The notes: generated by a model from the sequence alone, not told the origin. 47,337 nt of DNA from Verrucomicrobiales bacterium (GCA_029940475.1 JAPYUT010000029.1:741-48077), one strand, 5' to 3'. Counted from the first letter of the stretch, positions 16,669-26,771 are shown. Numbers and translations: made by a program.

Positions 16669-17766
16669 TTACTGACTGACGCGCATCGGCATCAGGACAT
16701 AGAGAAAAGAACCCTCAGTCTTGAGCACTCCGGGACTCATCTCATCAATAAGATCAAGGTAAACCTCATCAGTATCAAGGTTCCTCAAAGGCGCCATGAG
16801 AAAATCCGGGTTGAATGCAATTGAAAACTGCGGGCCTTTATAGGCTACATCCATTGTCTCCGAAGCCTCACCCACTTCAGGAGAATTTGCGGTAACATCA
16901 ATCTTGTTTTCTCCGAAAATGCATTTAACCGAGTTGGATTTCTCGTTAGCAAGCAGGGATATACGGTTCACCGTGCTGAGAAAAGTTTCACGCTCAAGGA
17001 CAATGCGCTCTTTGGTTTCCTCTGGAATCACCTGCCTATAATTCGGATAATTGCCTTCGATCAATTTACTGACCAGAAGGTTATTATTAAGTTCAAATGC
17101 AACCTGCGACTCGCTGATGAATATCTTCACATCACCTTTATCCGTTAGCAGGCGTTGCAATTCATTGACCGCCTTGGTCGGGACAATGACCTCCGTTTCA
17201 CGGCTTTCAGGAAACTCAATATCATTCTCAACCATGGCAAGCCTGCGTCCATCGGTCGCCACAAGCGTTAAGGCTCCTCCTTTAAACGAACAGAATATAC
17301 CATTGAGGACATAACGCGTCTCATCAGTTGAAATCGCATACGAAGTCATCCTGAGCCCGTCTTTAAGAACGCCCTGGCTGATCTTGTATTCATTGGCATC
17401 ATCAAAGGTAGCCAATGGCGGGAACTCATCCTTGGCCAAACCAAGTATCTTGAAAAAACTGGGACCACTACGGATCGAAGCTGCATTCTTTGAATCCACC
17501 TCTACGCTCACTTCATTAGCGGGCAGTTCCCTGACAATACCGGCCAATCTCCTGGCAGGAAGCGTTGTCGATCCCGATTGCTTGACCTTTGCCTTCACCG
17601 AACCGGTGACCCCGACATCAAGGTCAGTGGTAGTCAGGCGCAGCGAATTGCCGTCAGCCTCAAGCAAGACATTTGAAAGGATGGGCAAAGTTGTACGGCT
17701 GCTGACCACATGCTGTACCTGCTGCAATCCTTCGAGGAAATCCTCCTTTGTGATAGTAAATTTCAT
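16669..17766 (-). CDS. dnaN: DNA polymerase III beta sliding clamp
   Basis: The beta clamp (365 aa) forms the ring that holds polymerase III on DNA. N-terminal KFTITKEDFLEGLQQVQHVV, the SSRTTLPILSNVLLEA segment and a C-terminal end YVLMPMRVSQ are characteristic. The sequence can be read through the three repeated clamp domains without breaks. The ATG at 17764-17766 is clear. It lies 216 bases downstream of dnaA on the same strand, the common dnaA-dnaN order; recF and gyrB do not follow, since hisH is convergent instead. Confidence 0.96.
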   Translation of the reverse strand: MKFTITKEDFLEGLQQVQHVVSSRTTLPILSNVLLEADGNSLRLTTTDLDVGVTGSVKAKVKQSGSTTLPARRLAGIVRELPANEVSVEVDSKNAASIRSGPSFFKILGLAKDEFPPLATFDDANEYKISQGVLKDGLRMTSYAISTDETRYVLNGIFCSFKGGALTLVATDGRRLAMVENDIEFPESRETEVIVPTKAVNELQRLLTDKGDVKIFISESQVAFELNNNLLVSKLIEGNYPNYRQVIPEETKERIVLERETFLSTVNRISLLANEKSNSVKCIFGENKIDVTANSPEVGEASETMDVAYKGPQFSIAFNPDFLMAPLRNLDTDEVYLDLIDEMSPGVLKTEGSFLYVLMPMRVSQ

Positions 17767-17982
17767 GCTAACTACAAACTCTTGCGCTCCAGTGCCGCAT
17801 AATCACCCATACAGACCATTAAGGAAACCAAAATAATCGAGCGATATTGCACTGAAAAATAGGGAGTGTCTAATACAAACTGGACATCAACGCTGCTAGT
17901 GGGCGTATTGAGAGCAATTTAATCTGGATTCCCTCTACAATAAAGTCGCCCTGAAACCATGAACTCCACCTGACACCCCCCA

Positions 17983-19413
17983 TTAAACACTGGAAAGCCG
18001 GCCACCTAAAATACTGATTTTCTGCCGCACCTCCTTGGATTCCTCAAGACGTCTCTCCACCTTGCGCACCGCATGGATGATCGTTCCGTGGTCGCGACCA
18101 AAAGCCCTGCCGATTTCCACCAGGGAATGGTCCGTCATTGTCCGGGAAAGATACATGGCAACTTGACGGGCAAAGGCAATATCCGCCTTACGGCCCCGCG
18201 CGGTCATGTCAGCAATACGTACGTCAAAATGCAATGCAACCTCCTTCTGGATAGCCGTAATAGTAATTCGCCGGCGCCCCTCCTCACGAAGAATATCCTT
18301 TAGCAATCCCTCGATGACCTCATCAGTGAGGGCCTTTCCGCTCAATGATGAATAACTTGCCAAACGCATCATTGCACCCTCCAGGCGACGAATACTCTTG
18401 CGAATACGGTCAGCCAGGAATTCAACAATCCGATCCTCAAGCGTGACCTCCCACATGGCCATTTTCTTGCGCAGGATTGCCAGGCGCGTCTCTACATCCG
18501 GCAATTGTAATCCGGCAGTCAACCCCCACTCGCAACGCGAGACAATCCTCTCCTCAAGAGCCGATATTTCATTGGCAGGACGATCGCTGGTCAAGACAAT
18601 CTGGCGCTGCCCGTCACAGATCATATTAAAGGTGTGAAAGAACTCTTCCTGTGATTTCTCCTTTCCTGCAAGGAAATGGATATCGTCAACCAGCAGCAGG
18701 TCAGCCCTGCGGTACTTGTTCCTGAATTTAGAAAGGGTGTTATTCTGCAGAGATTCAATGAACTCATTGGTAAACTGCTCGCAGGTCATATAGACAACCT
18801 TGGCCTTGGCGTTTTCGAGCAAATACTGGTGGCCAATCGCATGCAACAAATGCGTCTTGCCAAGCCCCGGGCAACCCCAGATGAAAAGAGGATTATACCC
18901 CTCAGCACGACCATTGGAGACGGCGCGCGCTGCCGCGTTCGCATACTCATTATTTGAACCGACCACAAACGTATCGAAACGATGATTGCGATTGAGTCCC
19001 GCGCGCTTAATGGACTTCTCAACGCTGCCGACCGGAAGTGGCGTAACCATCTTTGAGTGCGGAGACGGTTTCTTTTGTCGTGCTGCCACTTTCACCTCTG
19101 CCTCATCCGCAATCCCTGCACAGGGTTCGCTGGCAACCTCCTTATCAGCCCCCTTCTTCATGGAATGAACGGGTTGCCATTCAACCTTGCGCACCTCTCC
19201 AAGGGTCCCAATGACCGCGTGATTGAGTATGGCAATATAGTTCGAGTCGATCCAAAGCCCGTAAATATGGTTTGGCACACGAACCAGTAACCGGGATTCA
19301 TCAGCCTCTATCAGTTGCGTGGACGAGAACCAGCGCCGGAAAGTGTCCGCACTGACCTGCTCCTTGACCTTGGAGCAGATTTCCTTCCAGATGGTATTAA
19401 GATGATCCGCCAT
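17983..19413 (-). CDS. dnaA: Chromosomal replication initiator DnaA
   Basis: DnaA (476 aa from ATG 19411-19413; a TTG lies directly before it) opens the chromosomal origin. All four domains are visible: an N-terminal interaction domain ([20 protein letters not shown]), a variable linker (about 85-135), an AAA+ domain with Walker [12 protein letters not shown] (180-190) and Walker [10 protein letters not shown], and a C-terminal DNA-binding domain with the signature [17 protein letters not shown]. It is followed by dnaN on the same strand. The 565-base upstream gap is the likely origin region. A modest codon-poor linker is normal for the family. Confidence 0.97.
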   Translation of the reverse strand: MADHLNTIWKEICSKVKEQVSADTFRRWFSSTQLIEADESRLLVRVPNHIYGLWIDSNYIAILNHAVIGTLGEVRKVEWQPVHSMKKGADKEVASEPCAGIADEAEVKVAARQKKPSPHSKMVTPLPVGSVEKSIKRAGLNRNHRFDTFVVGSNNEYANAAARAVSNGRAEGYNPLFIWGCPGLGKTHLLHAIGHQYLLENAKAKVVYMTCEQFTNEFIESLQNNTLSKFRNKYRRADLLLVDDIHFLAGKEKSQEEFFHTFNMICDGQRQIVLTSDRPANEISALEERIVSRCEWGLTAGLQLPDVETRLAILRKKMAMWEVTLEDRIVEFLADRIRKSIRRLEGAMMRLASYSSLSGKALTDEVIEGLLKDILREEGRRRITITAIQKEVALHFDVRIADMTARGRKADIAFARQVAMYLSRTMTDHSLVEIGRAFGRDHGTIIHAVRKVERRLEESKEVRQKISILGGRLSSV

Positions 19414-19978
19414 CAACTATCCGTGTGCAGGGGAAAACGGATTGATAGCGACTGCTTCTCTGAGAGCCACGTTACGATACCGATGTAAGTAAAAATTGTC
19501 ATTTGTTGTTATCTACTGTCTCGGATCCCGGTTTGTTTGCGTTCATCCGGAACCGAAATTCATTCACCCGAAACCGCCCGCCTAGCAGTCAAGCGGTTTC
19601 AAATTCTGTTATGCCAATGGTTATCGTCGCCAGAACTCCCTGCAAATCTGCCCATAAGCCGTAAGCCGGACATCTCCCCAAAAAACCCAAATTTCCATCG
19701 CCGCCCGATGTTAAATAGACTCAGCGATTTTTCACAAGAATTTTCGTTTCAAAAACGAAAAAAAATATATTGGGATTTAAACCCGGAGAAGTTTCCGCCG
19801 ATATCACAATCCTCCAACCCACTATAAATAAATTTGCCCGGCAAGCTCAAGACATCCGGGCAACACACTCACCCGGAAGATAAAAATAAATTCTAAAAAA
19901 ATAAAAATTTACCCTATCCTAAATACTAACCGAGACATATCGACGTTGATGCCTCAATGCGAGGAGGCTATGTGCCAA
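19414..19978. other. Gap upstream of dnaA; candidate oriC region
   Basis: This 565-base gap between the dnaA start and the symporter gene has no credible gene. It holds long AT-rich runs (19737-19780 and 19880-19912), a hairpin TTTTCGTTT/AAACGAAAA at 19741-19761, and TTTTTCACA at 19728-19736, which fits the relaxed DnaA-box form TTWTNCACA. TTATCTACT near 19510 is a second weak match. No perfect TTATCCACA box is present on either strand. Placement next to dnaA and the AT-rich tract next to a weak box are what support it as an origin. Confidence 0.4.
19728..19761. other. Weak DnaA box beside AT-rich hairpin
   Basis: TTTTTCACA (19728-19736) is followed within five bases by a 9-bp stem TTTTCGTTT/AAACGAAAA with a 3-base loop (19741-19761), then a poly-A/AT tract. 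It could be the unwinding part of the origin. Confidence 0.3.
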
Positions 19979-21679
19979 TCATGCCTTTTTCCTGGAGGGA
20001 ATCCACAACCCTGCCCCCAGGGTGATCAAACAAGTCAGAGGCCACATCCAGGCAAAACAAAACACTGATTTCACCCCGCTACCCGCAGTATTAAGCTCAT
20101 AAGTGAAAAGAGTAGCCAAAGCCTCAGCAGAGATCAGCTTTGCCTTGATTAGCAAGACCCAAATATCGGTCTGCACAAACATAACGGCCACAAAAGATAT
20201 CAACGACCCGGCGAGAAGACCCCGAAAGGAACCCCGGCCAATCATTGCGCACAAAAAAATCGCCAATAACGGGCCCACCGTGTAGGTCGTCATCCCAAAT
20301 GCGAGAGGCAAAATGGGAATGTCCTCACGCGCTATCGCCAGCAACAGGGTAAACCCCGTCAGTGCCAGTCCCCATCCAACGACCAGTAGACGCGAGCGCG
20401 CCATGAGTTGCCTTTCAGATAGGCTGATCTCCCCCCTCTCCGGATGGTAGAAGAGTGAAAGTGTCGTCTGGCTTAATGCGGCAAGGATTGAATCGAGACT
20501 GGAAATCGCCGCCGCAAAAACCCCTGCCAGGATCAGGCCACTAAGACCAACCGGCAGGGCCAGCACAATCCAGATTGGGAAGATATAGTCAGAAGTCCCC
20601 GAGAAAGTCTCCCCACTGGAAACCGTTACCGCCTGTGGCACAATCACCTTGGACTTTTCTCCCGTCTCCGGATGCTCCGCGAAAGTCGCTGAATCCCTTA
20701 TATCCTGGACGTTTTCCATACTTGCCCCGAATACGGTAGCTAACTCCTGATCACCAAAGCCCTCCTGATGACTGTCCACAAAAAGAGCCGTGCCGATCAG
20801 CAACATCAGCAGGGTAACCAACTGCCCGAAGGAGCTGAAAAGGATCGCCTTGCCGGCAGCGCGGGCATTTCTGCAACAAAACATGCGCTGCGCAGCAAGC
20901 TGATCGACACCGAAAACCCCCAGATTCTGGAATGGGACAGCAAACAGCGCCACCCACAGGGTAAATTTCAAGTCCGCACCAAGCCCGAACTCAGGGTTGA
21001 GGATACGTGTGCGTCCAAAGTTGTCAGCAGTCTCCATCATGGCTGACCACCCCCCATCAATCCCACCGATCAACCACATCAGCGCAATCACTCCCCCCAG
21101 TGCAAACAATGCGAACTGCATCACATCAGTCCATATTACCGTGCGCATCCCTCCCATCAGCGTCCAGCCAATTGCAAACAAACCGATAACCACGATACAA
21201 ACCCATAGCGGCATCCCGGTTACCACCTTTAACGGAATGGCCGCCACAAGCACACGCACACTCTGCGCCAATATGCTCCCAATCGTGAAAAAGATCGTCG
21301 CCAACGTCTTCACGCTTAAACCAAGCTTCAAGCCCATATAGTCGTATGGGCTGTATATCTCCTGCTCGTAATAAACACGCACGAAATACCTGGCAATCAT
21401 CATCCGGGCTATAATCGAACCCACTGCCCATTGCAGGTAGGTAAAGTCACCGTGCAGGGCAAACAACGTTCCCGGCACACCAATAAAGGTCACCCCGCTG
21501 ATCTCGGTGGCGATGATGGAGCCACTAACGGCCTGCCATGGCATTGAACGCCCGCCAAGGAAAAAGTCCTTGATCGTTCCCTGCTTGCCGCGCATCGCGT
21601 GTCCAACCCAAGTCGTCAGCCCGAGATAGCCGAAAACCACCAGCCAATCAACATGCGTGAAATACTCATGGATTTCCAT
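19979..21679 (-). CDS. Sodium:solute symporter (SSS family)
   Basis: A 566-residue inner-membrane sodium-coupled transporter. About 13 hydrophobic helices can be counted. The family motifs are present: FLGGRSMPWQAVSGSIIATEIS near the start, the GWTLMGGMRTVIWTDVMQF segment in the middle and AAISSLDSILAALSQ further on. The substrate (sugar, organic acid, amino acid or other) cannot be told; in this kind of genome many SSS proteins import sugars or sugar acids. It lies downstream of the candidate origin and is divergent from the small gene at 21774. Confidence 0.9.
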   Translation of the reverse strand: MEIHEYFTHVDWLVVFGYLGLTTWVGHAMRGKQGTIKDFFLGGRSMPWQAVSGSIIATEISGVTFIGVPGTLFALHGDFTYLQWAVGSIIARMMIARYFVRVYYEQEIYSPYDYMGLKLGLSVKTLATIFFTIGSILAQSVRVLVAAIPLKVVTGMPLWVCIVVIGLFAIGWTLMGGMRTVIWTDVMQFALFALGGVIALMWLIGGIDGGWSAMMETADNFGRTRILNPEFGLGADLKFTLWVALFAVPFQNLGVFGVDQLAAQRMFCCRNARAAGKAILFSSFGQLVTLLMLLIGTALFVDSHQEGFGDQELATVFGASMENVQDIRDSATFAEHPETGEKSKVIVPQAVTVSSGETFSGTSDYIFPIWIVLALPVGLSGLILAGVFAAAISSLDSILAALSQTTLSLFYHPERGEISLSERQLMARSRLLVVGWGLALTGFTLLLAIAREDIPILPLAFGMTTYTVGPLLAIFLCAMIGRGSFRGLLAGSLISFVAVMFVQTDIWVLLIKAKLISAEALATLFTYELNTAGSGVKSVFCFAWMWPLTCLITLGAGLWIPSRKKA

Positions 21680-21710
21680 TAGTTGAAATGTTCCCGCCTC
21701 TTTGCTAAAA

Positions 21711-21733
21711 GATCAACGTGGATTCGATTGATC
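21711..21733. promoter_or_regulatory. Inverted repeat between symporter and small gene
   Basis: GATCAA (21711-21716) and TTGATC (21728-21733) form an inverted repeat with an 11-base spacer in the 94-base divergent region between the symporter gene and the gene at 21774. Spacing is about two helical turns centre to centre, as for dimeric regulators. The arms are short. Confidence 0.25.
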
Positions 21734-21773
21734 AAATTTGAGCGGATCCTTTGCTTGAACTATTTTAAAAAAT

Positions 21774-22016
21774 ATGGACAAAGCCCTAGATCCCCTCGCC
21801 CACCTGCTGCGCCAGCGGTTAACACTCATCGCCGACCATGCCTTCCGTGACCGCGATCCACAGGCTCACCTGGAGGCACTTAAAGGCATCTTTGAGGAAA
21901 TACAGCGCGAACATGAAAGCCTGAAGGGAATGATTCCACCCCGGCTTGAACATTTCCTCAGTGGCGGCAGCTATGATAAGGCTCTCGCCTTCATTGATCA
22001 GGGCACCGGGAGCTAA
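21774..22016 (+). CDS. Small helical protein (80 aa)
   Basis: Starts at a clear ATG and encodes 80 residues, almost all predicted helix: LDPLAHLLRQRLTLIADHAF, then DPQAHLEALKGIFEEIQREH and RLEHFLSGGSYDKALAFID. It has the mix of charged and leucine positions of a small helical-bundle or coiled-coil protein. There is no signal, membrane segment or cysteine. It lies 85 bases before the superoxide dismutase gene on the same strand and probably shares its transcript. I do not recognise a named family. Confidence 0.65.
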   Translation: MDKALDPLAHLLRQRLTLIADHAFRDRDPQAHLEALKGIFEEIQREHESLKGMIPPRLEHFLSGGSYDKALAFIDQGTGS

Positions 22017-22101
22017 CCTGCCCCTGTTTGCAGGCTTGACCCTTTCCGGTTTCTGCCTTCTTCTTGCTGAGCTACCCCCGTAATAAAACAAAATAGAAAT
22101 C

Positions 22102-22710
22102 ATGGCTCACCAACTTCCCGAACTCCCTTATACCCACGATGCGCTCGAACCCCACATTGATGCGCGCACGATGGAAATCCACCATGGCAAGCACCACAAC
22201 GCATATGTCACCAACCTGAATAACGCCATCGCCGGTAACTCGGAGCTTGAAGCCAAGTCCATTGATGAGCTCATTGCCAATCTTGACGCGCTACCCGAAG
22301 ACATCCGCGGTGCGGTACGCAACAACGGCGGGGGCCACGCCAACCACTCACTTTTCTGGACCAGCATGGGACCGGGTAAGGGAGGTGAGCCCAGCGGGGC
22401 ACTTGGTGATGCCATCACCTCAACTTTCAACAGTTTTGACAGCTTTAAAGAAGCATTCACCAAAGCCGGAATGACCCGTTTCGGAAGTGGCTGGGCATGG
22501 CTGAGTGTCACCAACGGTGCCCTTGCAGTCAGCTCGACTCCAAACCAGGACAGCCCGGTGATGGAAGGCAATACCCCGATTTTGGGCTGCGATGTATGGG
22601 AGCACGCCTATTACCTCAATTACCAGAATTTGCGGCCCGACTACATCACCGCCTGGTGGAACGTGGTTGACTGGGATGCCGTTGCAGCACGCTTCGACGC
22701 GGCAACTTAA
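22102..22710 (+). CDS. sodA: Superoxide dismutase, manganese type
   Basis: 202 residues, no signal peptide, so a cytoplasmic enzyme that converts superoxide to oxygen and peroxide. Metal ligands are His27 (MEIHHGKHH), His82 (HANHSLFW), Asp164 and His168 (DVWEHAYYL). The glutamine in NQDSP (about 149), together with GSGWAWL, indicates the Mn rather than the Fe subtype; cambialistic use cannot be excluded. The ATG at 22102 is the obvious start. It follows the small helical gene. Confidence 0.95.
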   Translation: MAHQLPELPYTHDALEPHIDARTMEIHHGKHHNAYVTNLNNAIAGNSELEAKSIDELIANLDALPEDIRGAVRNNGGGHANHSLFWTSMGPGKGGEPSGALGDAITSTFNSFDSFKEAFTKAGMTRFGSGWAWLSVTNGALAVSSTPNQDSPVMEGNTPILGCDVWEHAYYLNYQNLRPDYITAWWNVVDWDAVAARFDAAT

Positions 22711-22762
22711 GCTCATCCGACTCCGTCAGCCTGATTGATGTGCCATTGCCCGGATTCACCCG

Positions 22763-23521
22763 GTGCAAAAAAAAGTGATGCTGCAACTCCTTCCAACATT
22801 CCTGATATATCTTTTTCTGCTGTCCGCAGCAGGAGCGCTACCCCGCGACGGTGATCTTGGTAAACAGGAGAACAACTGCAACGAAGAGCCCGTCAATACC
22901 CTGACCGAAAACGAAAAAACGGCAGGCTGGAAACTGCTCTTTGACGGCAGGAGCGTTGAAGGTTGGAGACACTATAAATCAGCGACGGCAAAAATTGCCG
23001 GTTGGTGGATCGAAGATGGCACGCTGCATAAGCCTGGTGGCGTGCGTGCAGGTGATATCATGACCATTGACACCTATGAGGACTTTGAGTTTTCCTGGGA
23101 ATGGAAGCTACAGGCAAAGGGAAATAACGGGGTTAAATACTTTATCACCGGCGAGCGTGGTGCCGCAATTGGCCACGAGTACCAGATGATCGATGATGCC
23201 ACAGTCAAGGATCCCTACTCCTCCAATGCCTCGTTCTACCTGGTCGTCAAACCTGTTAAGGACAAGCCCGGCAAAGCGATGGGGGAATGGAACCGCTCAA
23301 AGATCCTCGTGCGCGGCAACCATTGCGAACACTGGCTCAATGGCAGGAAGGTGCTCACCTATGAATGCGGCAGCCCTGAGATCATGGATCGCGTTACCAA
23401 AACGAAATTCAAGAAATACCCGGGATTCGGAAAAAAAATCACCGGTCACATCCTGCTCACCGACCACAAGGATCCCTGCTGGTATCGAAACCTGAAAATT
23501 CGCGAACTCAGTAATGGCTAA
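22763..23521 (+). CDS. Exported DUF1080 (3-keto-disaccharide hydrolase-like) protein
   Basis: 252 residues with a signal peptide (LPTFLIYLFLLSAAGALP) and one DUF1080 domain of concanavalin-like fold: GWKLLFDGRSVEGWRHYKS, then WWIEDGTLHKPGG, FEFSWEWKL and GNNGVKYFITGE. A conserved HEYQMIDD and the WNRSKILVRGNHCEHWLNG block follow. Some members cleave 3-keto-glycosides; many are of unknown role in PVC bacteria. The start is a GTG at 22763 next to two lysines; an ATG five codons later is also possible. It sits 52 bases after sodA but is probably functionally unrelated to it. Confidence 0.85.
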   Translation: MQKKVMLQLLPTFLIYLFLLSAAGALPRDGDLGKQENNCNEEPVNTLTENEKTAGWKLLFDGRSVEGWRHYKSATAKIAGWWIEDGTLHKPGGVRAGDIMTIDTYEDFEFSWEWKLQAKGNNGVKYFITGERGAAIGHEYQMIDDATVKDPYSSNASFYLVVKPVKDKPGKAMGEWNRSKILVRGNHCEHWLNGRKVLTYECGSPEIMDRVTKTKFKKYPGFGKKITGHILLTDHKDPCWYRNLKIRELSNG

Positions 23522-23541
23522 GCGGAATCAAGGATTATATC

Positions 23542-24711
23542 TTACTCCGGGAGGCGCAACGAAAGGACGGGAGATTGATTGTCCAGGATGTCCCGGCATT
23601 GCAGGCGAACAATAATTCGCTTTAAATCAATCCCTTCGGGAAGCATAAGATCTGCTTGCCGGGCATGTGGCTGCACCTTTTCAATCCTTGCCAAATGAAC
23701 CCCCTGTGTTGACGGTTTATCAAATAAGCTAAGCGCAAAGCTGAACTGTGGCAGGGTGGCAGGATCATTTTCCCAACTCACCGTTAATTTACCGCCTGTC
23801 TGGACGCTCAACTTGGCAGAGCGGAGCTTGATGGGGGCATACCCTGGCTTCCCGGCCCTGCGCTGAATCTCATGGCGGGAGGGATTTGCGGTGGTGGGAA
23901 CAGTTTTTCTGCCACCTGCAGTCATGAAGTAAAACGCACCCGTCTCATCCCGGGATGTGCCAGCATTCCAGTTTGTCCGGAAATTAAATGATCGTTTGCC
24001 CTTCTCCAGGTCCCAGAAGTTAACTGAATACCTGCCGCTGCCAAAAGCATGCCACTGACCGTCGACTTTGCGTTTCCAGCCCCTGCGAAAATTCACCGTG
24101 CGCTGCCGTTGCCCGGTCTCCAGCCAGTCCTCAATAAAGGCATCGGTCCCGCCCTGGAAAAATGCCCCCTTGGCCGCGACATCCATGGTCACCAGGTGAG
24201 TCCACTTACCGGTCCTGGCACTTCGCACCCAGTAACCATAAAAACTATGATCGCCAAGCGGCCAGTAGCGCAGAGCAAGGGTATGCCAGGTGTCTGTTTC
24301 CCATCCCAGTTCAAAATTCCAGGATTTAAGGCCGGTTCCCTCTCCCCCGAACTTCTCCGTAATGGTTCCCGCCCCGCGGTAAACAGCCCTGATGGGAGCC
24401 GCGTGACTCTTGTGATCCCAAATGGAAAAAATATAGTTATGCCCCCTGGGATGCGCCTGCAACCCGGCATACCCGGCAGCACGTCCCCGCCAGCCAAGGG
24501 TCTCGTAATAGGTGAATTTGGCCTCTCCCTCCTTCGGCACACGCACTTCATTAATGATGATGTGGCCATCCAGGTTGTCGTCAAAGACAAGGTGTGAGGA
24601 AGGTGCTGCATTCTGTCCGGCGAAGCCAATCACCGGACACGCCAAAAAACTCAAGGCCAACAGCCATGCAGAATTTTTCTTAAGGGGAATTAGTGGCAAG
24701 AGTAAATTCAT
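23542..24711 (-). CDS. Exported DUF3472-domain protein
   Basis: From the ATG at 24709-24711 this is 389 residues with a signal peptide (NSAWLLALSFLACPVIGFAG). The frame extends back to 24888, overlapping the upstream gene, so the inner start is preferred. The middle matches the DUF3472 type (GLKSWNFELGWETDTWHTLA, GGTDAFIEDWLETG, FYFMTAGGRKT), usually found in secreted carbohydrate-related proteins. A C-terminal stretch of about 100 residues looks like an Ig/fibronectin-like beta sandwich. It follows the isochorismatase/ThuA gene after a 68-base gap on the same strand. The precise activity is unknown. Confidence 0.75.
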   Translation of the reverse strand: MNLLLPLIPLKKNSAWLLALSFLACPVIGFAGQNAAPSSHLVFDDNLDGHIIINEVRVPKEGEAKFTYYETLGWRGRAAGYAGLQAHPRGHNYIFSIWDHKSHAAPIRAVYRGAGTITEKFGGEGTGLKSWNFELGWETDTWHTLALRYWPLGDHSFYGYWVRSARTGKWTHLVTMDVAAKGAFFQGGTDAFIEDWLETGQRQRTVNFRRGWKRKVDGQWHAFGSGRYSVNFWDLEKGKRSFNFRTNWNAGTSRDETGAFYFMTAGGRKTVPTTANPSRHEIQRRAGKPGYAPIKLRSAKLSVQTGGKLTVSWENDPATLPQFSFALSLFDKPSTQGVHLARIEKVQPHARQADLMLPEGIDLKRIIVRLQCRDILDNQSPVLSLRLPE

Positions 24712-24779
24712 CAACCCACGACCATAAAGCGCCTCATCGCGAAAAGACAGCATCATCAAGTTCAAAAAAAAGAATACAA

Positions 24780-26771
24780 TCACCGCGATAGCGGCCAGGC
24801 CTGGATAAGGTCGGTGGGAGCACCGAACTGCGGGGGAATAGGAAATGCAACCTCTGCTTCCGGGTCGCTGGAATAGCTCTGCTGCCAATGCTCCTTGGCC
24901 AGGGGAAATGCAAGGTTGCCGATACCAAGTGCAGGAAATTCCTTACCTGAAGCAGCACGATCAGCAGACAAACGCAGCACCAGCAGGTTCAAGTCCCCCG
25001 GCCTGAGGATTTGACCAGGAATTTTCCATTCTCCAGGTGCCCTTACACTCAGTTTCTCGCCATTAAAATAAACGGTGGCCTGCGGTTGCGATTGCCACGA
25101 AATGGAATAATCCCCCTTGCCAACCCCGGCGGGAACCCGCAACAGAGTGCGCATATCCCTGAAGGCCCCGGCCATAACCTTGGTTCCGGGGCGATGCCAG
25201 CCCTCCGCCTCACGCCTTTCATCGGGATCAGCCGGCAACCCGGAAGGAGCATCCCGACCAACCGCCCAGTAAACGGCATTAAAGAGCAGGTGCTGAAAAG
25301 GCGAGTTGGAAAAATCTCCAGGATTGCCCAGCACTGTACAAAATGATCGCCCGCCATCGCTGCGCGTGAATGTCCATGCCGCCGGTTCACGAACCTTTCC
25401 TTTTGCCCTCTGGCCCCTAACGATCACCTGAGTTCCCGGCAGAAGTGACGCCTTTCCATAGCGCGCCAGTGTCTTCCACCCGGTTGCAGGAAGATGGGCA
25501 GCAACCGGGTGATATACTTTTCCCCAGTTGGCCAGCACCTTCAAATCTGCGGCATCCTTGAGCCGGGCACCGGAATCTGCGCCAAACACCTGCGGCCAGT
25601 CACCAAGCCCGATCCCGATCACCGGTTTCGCCGCAGCCACATGCTTAAGGACGGCAGCCCTGATTTCTGCCGGGAATTTCTCGTGCGACGTACATATCAA
25701 AAGCGCATCAGCATGCGCAATATGCCTCAGGCCCTCAGGCTCTTTCCCCTCCCCGGGACTGGAAACCGTAAAATGCACGCGAACCTCCGGGTCAAGGAAC
25801 CGGCGGGCAAAGGCCTGCAAAACAGGCATGTTTCCCGGGTCAACAAGCACCACCAGATGCGGTCGATTGTCATGACTGAATCGAAAAGGGTTGCCGCCCA
25901 CAATTTGCTCACTGCTGATCGTTGGACACACGTGCGACTCAATGTGCCTGATTATCAAGTCAAGGCCGGTGAAGTGGCTGACATACGGCCAGCGCCGCGG
26001 ATTATACATGACATCGGTGCAATCACGCAAAAGAACAGTATCCATCCCCGCGCGCACCATCTGGCGCAAGCCAAACGGACGACCGAGCACACACATGTTG
26101 GTGTGCACCCCGCAAAGCAGGACGTGCCTTATGCCCTGCTCCTTGAGGACGTTCCAGACAATATCTCCCTCCACTGCAATATAGTCATTGTCGTTGATCT
26201 CCAGTTGCCTTGCCTGCCTAAGCCACGGTGTTCCCGGCTTCCTTCCCTCCTTCTCAAGCCGTGCCGCCCACTGCGCATTCTCCCATGCATCCTCATCCTC
26301 ACCCCCATCAGACTGGTCGATCGGGTATGTCGCACTCTCCTCGGATGGGATACGATGACACCAGGCCTCCATGCCCTGCTGAGACTCAGGGGCAACGGGT
26401 GCCTTCAGCGCGCGCCTGCGCGCGGGATGCCCTGCATAGGCTGGCATACAGTCACTGGGGGCATGAATGATCGTCGCGCCCCGGGCACGTGCCTTTTGCA
26501 ACACCTCATTGAGACGTGGCGCGAATTCGTTCACGCGACGCACAGCCGTGACCGAGTGGTGCGAGTCCCACATATCGCACACGATGATTGCTGTCTTTTC
26601 CGGTTGCCACTCAATCTGCCGCCACGTGGCAGCATGCTTGCCGCTTTCACGAAGGGTAAAGGAAAACGGGTCGGCTTGGAGACTGGTGGCCATGGCAGGT
26701 GCAAATAACAGGCAGAGGACAAAACTCAGGCGAAAATGTAAACCCTGCAGCAGTTCCTTGAGCATGTTCAT
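24780..26771 (-). CDS. Exported isochorismatase-like / ThuA-like fusion protein
   Basis: 663 residues from ATG 26769-26771 (a TTG lies 10 codons upstream). A signal peptide (FVLCLLFAPAMATSLQA) is followed by an isochorismatase-type cysteine hydrolase domain (about 58-290), with Asp66 in IIVCDMWDSH and Cys227 in GVHTNMCVLGRPFG. The lysine usual in this triad is not seen; the corresponding stretch reads DYIAVEGDIVWN. Next is a ThuA-like (trehalose-utilisation/class I amidotransferase-like) region, about 310-530, ending in WTFTRSDGGRSFCTVLGN and LLFNAVYWAVGR. A beta-sandwich tail with VYFNGEKL follows. It heads a two-gene unit with the DUF3472 gene. Substrate unknown. Confidence 0.8.
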   Translation of the reverse strand: MNMLKELLQGLHFRLSFVLCLLFAPAMATSLQADPFSFTLRESGKHAATWRQIEWQPEKTAIIVCDMWDSHHSVTAVRRVNEFAPRLNEVLQKARARGATIIHAPSDCMPAYAGHPARRRALKAPVAPESQQGMEAWCHRIPSEESATYPIDQSDGGEDEDAWENAQWAARLEKEGRKPGTPWLRQARQLEINDNDYIAVEGDIVWNVLKEQGIRHVLLCGVHTNMCVLGRPFGLRQMVRAGMDTVLLRDCTDVMYNPRRWPYVSHFTGLDLIIRHIESHVCPTISSEQIVGGNPFRFSHDNRPHLVVLVDPGNMPVLQAFARRFLDPEVRVHFTVSSPGEGKEPEGLRHIAHADALLICTSHEKFPAEIRAAVLKHVAAAKPVIGIGLGDWPQVFGADSGARLKDAADLKVLANWGKVYHPVAAHLPATGWKTLARYGKASLLPGTQVIVRGQRAKGKVREPAAWTFTRSDGGRSFCTVLGNPGDFSNSPFQHLLFNAVYWAVGRDAPSGLPADPDERREAEGWHRPGTKVMAGAFRDMRTLLRVPAGVGKGDYSISWQSQPQATVYFNGEKLSVRAPGEWKIPGQILRPGDLNLLVLRLSADRAASGKEFPALGIGNLAFPLAKEHWQQSYSSDPEAEVAFPIPPQFGAPTDLIQAWPLSR

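Noticed and set aside
24712..24888. N-terminal extension of the DUF3472 gene
   Set aside because: It would overlap the upstream gene and place a second hydrophobic stretch before the true signal peptide.
25494..26708. 404-aa + strand frame opposite the isochorismatase/ThuA gene
   Set aside because: Long but basic, rich in His/Arg/Pro and without domains; it is a mirror of a well-supported gene.
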